From Caryophanales bacterium UBA6259 (GTDB taxonomy: Bacteria; Bacillota; Bacilli; Tepidibacillales; Tepidibacillaceae), in the NCBI GenBank assembly GCA_002441135.1, contig DJVJ01000008.1, positions 1 through 64,000 of the forward strand: 64,000 nucleotides of DNA, written 5' to 3'. This document shows, piece by piece, positions 61,768-64,000 of this stretch (positions are counted from its first letter, which is position 1; every line of letters begins with the position of its first letter). The notes below the pieces were generated by a model. It ran no database searches, had not been told where the DNA came from, and worked only from the letters and a program-made list of their open reading frames with translations. Made by a program: the position numbers and the translations under genes.

Positions 61768-62021
61768 TATTCATCCCTCATTTTAAATGTAATTTGCCAA
61801 TGATCCTCCTCTAATTGTTTTACTTCGTTTTGGAAACCTCTACCTTCCATTACTCCTAATAGTGGTACTGGGTTAATAATGGTATGAAGAATAAAAGTAT
61901 CCCCTTGTTTTAAGGAATCTACCGCATCCATTATAACGTGAAAAGGTTCTTCCTTTTGCTTTTGCATTTCCCTTACATTTAATTCAACTAAATTATCTTT
62001 TCTAATTGCTTTGATTTCCAT
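61767..62021 (-). CDS. DUF2249 protein, first copy (84 aa)
   Basis: First gene of a five-gene operon (two DUF2249, NnrS-like, DUF59, 58-aa protein). Signature LNVREMQKQKEEPFHVIMDA and LHTIINPVPLLGVMEGRGF. The start ATG 62021 (MEIKAIRKDNL) is 9 bases after AAAGGAGG; upstream in-frame ATGs overlap this site. Transcription probably begins at about 62046 from a Crp-box promoter shared with the divergent radical SAM gene. Confidence 0.88.
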   Translation of the reverse strand: MEIKAIRKDNLVELNVREMQKQKEEPFHVIMDAVDSLKQGDTFILHTIINPVPLLGVMEGRGFQNEVKQLEEDHWQITFKMRDE

Positions 62022-62052
62022 TCTTCTCATCCTCCTTTGTGATTTCAACATG

Positions 62053-62122
62053 AGTTTACCTTGAATCGTAAATCCTGTCTGTGATTTTTATCATATCGAT
62101 AGTGTTAAACTTCAAATATACT
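62053..62122. promoter_or_regulatory. Divergent Crp/Fnr-box promoter
   Basis: TGTGATTTTTATCATA at 62080-62095 (centre 62087.5). To the right is TATACT at 62117-62122 (for the radical SAM gene), and to the left, on the minus strand, TAAACT at 62058-62053 (for the DUF2249 operon). Both -10 elements start 29.5 bp from the centre, as at nirK, giving class II positions (-41.5) in both directions. Confidence 0.75.
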
Positions 62123-62167
62123 AATACTATGAAAATTATACATATTTCTGCTAAAGGGGGAGAAAGC

Positions 62168-63217
62168 TTGTATATACCAAATTATGACCAGGCTCCTTTT
62201 ATAACCATTTGGGAGGTTACAAGGGCATGTGCACTTAAATGTCTTCATTGTCGAGCTGAAGCTCAGTATCATCGACATCCAGAAGAATTAACGACAACAG
62301 AAGGCTACCAATTAATTGATCAAATCGTTGAGATGGGAAGTCCTTTGTTAGTATTTACTGGTGGAGACCCATTAATGCGGGAGGATATTTTTGATTTAAT
62401 GGATTATGCAATAAAAAAAGGACTTCGAGTCTCTATGACACCAAGTGCCACTCCTAAAGTGACAAAAAACGCAATGGAAATATCTAAAAAGCTTGGTCTA
62501 GCAAGATGGGCTTTTAGTTTAGATGGGTCTAACGCAGAAATCCATGATCAATTTCGCGGAGTTTCGGGATCATATGATTTAACTCTTCAGAGCTTTCAAT
62601 ATTTGCGTGAGCTTGAAATGCCTATTCAAGTAAATACCACCGTTAGTCGCTATAATATACACGATCTTGAAAATATCGCAAAAAAAATAGAAGAACTTGG
62701 TGCGGAATTATGGAGCGTCTTCTTTTTGGTTCCAACAGGAAGAGGTCAAATCCGAGATATGATTTCCCCTGTTCAACACGAGGAAGTTTTTAAATGGCTT
62801 TTTGAGTTAAATAAAACAGTTCCATATGATATTAAAACGACTGCAGCCCCTCATTACCGTCGATACGTATTAGAGCAATCTATTCATGATGGTAGCTCTG
62901 CTGAAAAAATGCAAGATCATATTGGCCGTGCTGCTGGTATAAACGATGGTAAAGGTTTTATTTTTGTATCTCACACAGGCGAGGTATATCCAAGTGGATT
63001 TCTCCCAGTTGTCGTTGGAAATATTAAAGAGGAAAGTCTTACATCTATTTATCGCAATTCACCTATTCTAAAGGACCTACGTAACCCTGACACTTATCAG
63101 GGAAAATGCGGTACATGTTCATATCGAGAGGTTTGTGGAGGTTCAAGAGCAAGAGCATATGCAGTAACAGGCAATTATTTAGAAAGTGATCCATTTTGTA
63201 TTTACAAAAATGAATAG
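62168..63217 (+). CDS. Radical SAM/SPASM-type protein, heme d1-biosynthesis-like (TIGR04053-like, 349 aa)
   Basis: Radical SAM enzyme: C21-x3-C25-x2-C28 (CALKCLHC) binds the catalytic [4Fe-4S] cluster; the C-terminal cysteines GKCGTCSYREVCGG and FC at the end resemble a SPASM-type auxiliary cluster. The sequence (GGDPLMREDIFDLMDYA, RWAFSLDGSN, FRGVSGSY) matches the NirJ/AhbD-like TIGR04053 group, whose members act in heme d1 or heme maturation. No cytochrome cd1 is in the window, so its substrate is unclear. I place the start at TTG 62168 (MYIPNYDQAPF) with AAGGGGGA 7 bases upstream; the predicted transcription start (about 62129) excludes the upstream ATG. Confidence 0.88.
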   Translation: MYIPNYDQAPFITIWEVTRACALKCLHCRAEAQYHRHPEELTTTEGYQLIDQIVEMGSPLLVFTGGDPLMREDIFDLMDYAIKKGLRVSMTPSATPKVTKNAMEISKKLGLARWAFSLDGSNAEIHDQFRGVSGSYDLTLQSFQYLRELEMPIQVNTTVSRYNIHDLENIAKKIEELGAELWSVFFLVPTGRGQIRDMISPVQHEEVFKWLFELNKTVPYDIKTTAAPHYRRYVLEQSIHDGSSAEKMQDHIGRAAGINDGKGFIFVSHTGEVYPSGFLPVVVGNIKEESLTSIYRNSPILKDLRNPDTYQGKCGTCSYREVCGGSRARAYAVTGNYLESDPFCIYKNE

Positions 63218-63227
63218 TTTCTCTTAT

Positions 63228-63295
63228 ATCGGATAGGAAAATGTTATACTTTTCTATCCGATAAAAAAGTCTGCTCACTTGAGCAGACTTTTTCT
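63228..63295 (+). terminator. Two tandem hairpins after the radical SAM gene
   Basis: First hairpin ATCGGATAG (63228-63236) with CTATCCGAT (63254-63262); second AAGTCTGCTC (63267-63276) with GAGCAGACTT (63281-63290) followed by TTTCT, a standard terminator. The stretch to 63385 has nothing else that I can see. Confidence 0.8.
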
Positions 63296-63385
63296 GGAGG
63301 AATTCATCCTTTATATGGAACATTTGGTGAATTCTTATCATAATCTATTGTAGATAGTTAGTTGCCTATCTCCCTCTCTTTTCGA

Positions 63386-63487
63386 TTAATAGAAGTATGT
63401 TCCACCAATGAACCAGAAGAAGATAATCACTAAGAGGATGAATAATAATAATGTTCTGTATCCTACATAACCAGTACCTGCACCCAT
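63386..63487 (-). CDS. YjcZ-like membrane microprotein 1 (33 aa)
   Basis: ATG 63487 after AGGAGGGG. Gly/Tyr-rich start MGAGTGYVGYR, then one hydrophobic helix (TLLLFILLVIIFFWF) and IGGTYFY. The layout is that of YjcZ-family microproteins found in spore-forming bacilli; assignment to the family is by layout, not by strong sequence memory. First of three close paralogs. Confidence 0.75.
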   Translation of the reverse strand: MGAGTGYVGYRTLLLFILLVIIFFWFIGGTYFY

Positions 63488-63583
63488 TATAACCCCTCCT
63501 TTTATAAATTACTTTTTGGATTAACTCCAAATTAATTTATGAGAAAATCCATCATTTGGTTATAGGTTAAATGCCCTTTTATC

Positions 63584-63607
63584 GGAAGGGAGCGATTGCT
63601 CCCTTCC
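63584..63607. terminator. Perfect hairpin between microprotein genes
   Basis: GGAAGGGAGC-gatt-GCTCCCTTCC (10-bp stem) with no long T-run on either strand. It lies downstream of microprotein 2 and may end its transcript or stabilise it. Confidence 0.5.
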
Positions 63608-63649
63608 ACTGAGAATTGATTAAGGGACTATCAAGTAATCCCTATTTTA

Positions 63650-63754
63650 TTAGTAAACGAAAGCTCCTCCAATAAACCAGAAGAAGATGATCACTAATAA
63701 AATGAATAATAGTAATGTTCTATATCCTCCATAGTATCCAGTAGCGTGGGACAT
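63650..63754 (-). CDS. YjcZ-like membrane microprotein 2 (34 aa)
   Basis: ATG 63754 (MSHATGYYGGYR), G-rich ribosome binding site upstream. The hydrophobic helix TLLLFILLVIIFFWF and the end IGGAFVY are nearly the same as in the neighbours. Codon usage is shared with paralogs 1 and 3, consistent with recent tandem duplication. Confidence 0.75.
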   Translation of the reverse strand: MSHATGYYGGYRTLLLFILLVIIFFWFIGGAFVY

Positions 63755-63840
63755 TGTTTTCTTACCCCCCTTTAATTTTTTTTGATTTTTAATCACCCAT
63801 TAATTGATTTAAGAGAGTACATTCTACCTGATGCTTTTCC

Positions 63841-63939
63841 TTAGTAGAAGAATGCTCCGCCAATAAACCAGAAGAAAATAATCACCAAGAGGATGAATAA
63901 TAGTAATGTTCTGTATCCTGCATAACCAGGTGCACCCAT
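63841..63939 (-). CDS. YjcZ-like membrane microprotein 3 (32 aa)
   Basis: MGAPGYAGYR then the same helix and IGGAFFY. Two adjacent ATGs occur (63942 and 63939); 63939 is better spaced from AAAGGAGG. Third member of the tandem set, at the right edge of the window; further members may lie beyond it. Confidence 0.75.
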   Translation of the reverse strand: MGAPGYAGYRTLLLFILLVIIFFWFIGGAFFY

Positions 63940-64000
63940 CATAATCCCTCCTTTTCATCTTGGGAAGATAATGTTATTTCTCAAACAGAAAGCTATTTCC

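Noticed and set aside
1..64000. CRISPR arrays, tRNA or rRNA genes, insertion sequences, prophage
   Set aside because: No regularly spaced repeats, no tRNA/rRNA-like stretches and no transposase, integrase or phage genes were seen on either strand.

Overview
The window is low-GC DNA from a Gram-positive, probably endospore-forming member of the Bacilli. The evidence is strong GGAGG-type ribosome binding sites, frequent TTG starts, a LiaFSR cell-envelope system, App-type peptide transport, YfhD-like and YjcZ-like small proteins, and Bacillus-type nitrate respiration genes (narGHJI, ywiC). No species is named. The gene content points to an anaerobe or facultative anaerobe that uses nitrate and nitrite, with tungsten/molybdenum-pterin enzymes.

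Layout. (1) 0-7 kb: pterin-cofactor module around a tungsten-type aldehyde ferredoxin oxidoreductase, with a MoaD-like protein, a small partner ending in GG, a MoaD-MoaE fusion and MoeB; a chemoreceptor lies inside it. (2) 7-21 kb: mostly housekeeping and transport genes (old yellow enzyme, NhaC, DUF421, NAD kinase, liaF-liaS, YfhD-like, a lipoprotein, NCS2 permease, MFS exporter, threonine synthase, liaR). (3) 21-27 kb: an appDFABC oligopeptide ABC operon. (4) 27-33 kb: TetR + RND exporter with a clear operator, then a PAS-PAS-GGDEF-EAL protein. (5) 33-57 kb: the denitrification island. It holds a heme-b-like membrane protein, a CuA-like cupredoxin lipoprotein, copper nitrite reductase NirK, a GAF-domain membrane protein, two complete narGHJI operons flanking two NarK transporters, a quinol NO reductase with an in-frame stop, and an NreB/NreC-like two-component pair. 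(6) 57-63 kb: ywiC, 5-formyl-THF cyclo-ligase, a cysteine-poor Crp/Fnr regulator, a five-gene operon with two DUF2249 proteins, an NnrS-like membrane protein and a DUF59 protein, and a divergent radical SAM gene. (7) The right end has three tandem YjcZ-like microproteins.

How it fits together. Nitrate enters through NarK1/NarK2, is reduced by either NarGHI, nitrite is reduced to NO by the lipid-anchored NirK, and NO would be reduced by the quinol NO reductase, whose gene carries a TAA at codon 51 in this sequence. Two regulatory layers can be read from the DNA. One is an identical 16-bp Crp-type box (TGTGATTTTTATCATA) at the nirK promoter and at the divergent radical-SAM/DUF2249 promoter, each with -10 elements 29.5 bp from the box centre; the Crp/Fnr protein encoded nearby has a CRP-like recognition helix (R-E-N-V-N-R). 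The other is a different palindrome (AGGGAACTCCCT and variant) upstream of both narK1 and narG2, a candidate site for the NreC-like regulator.
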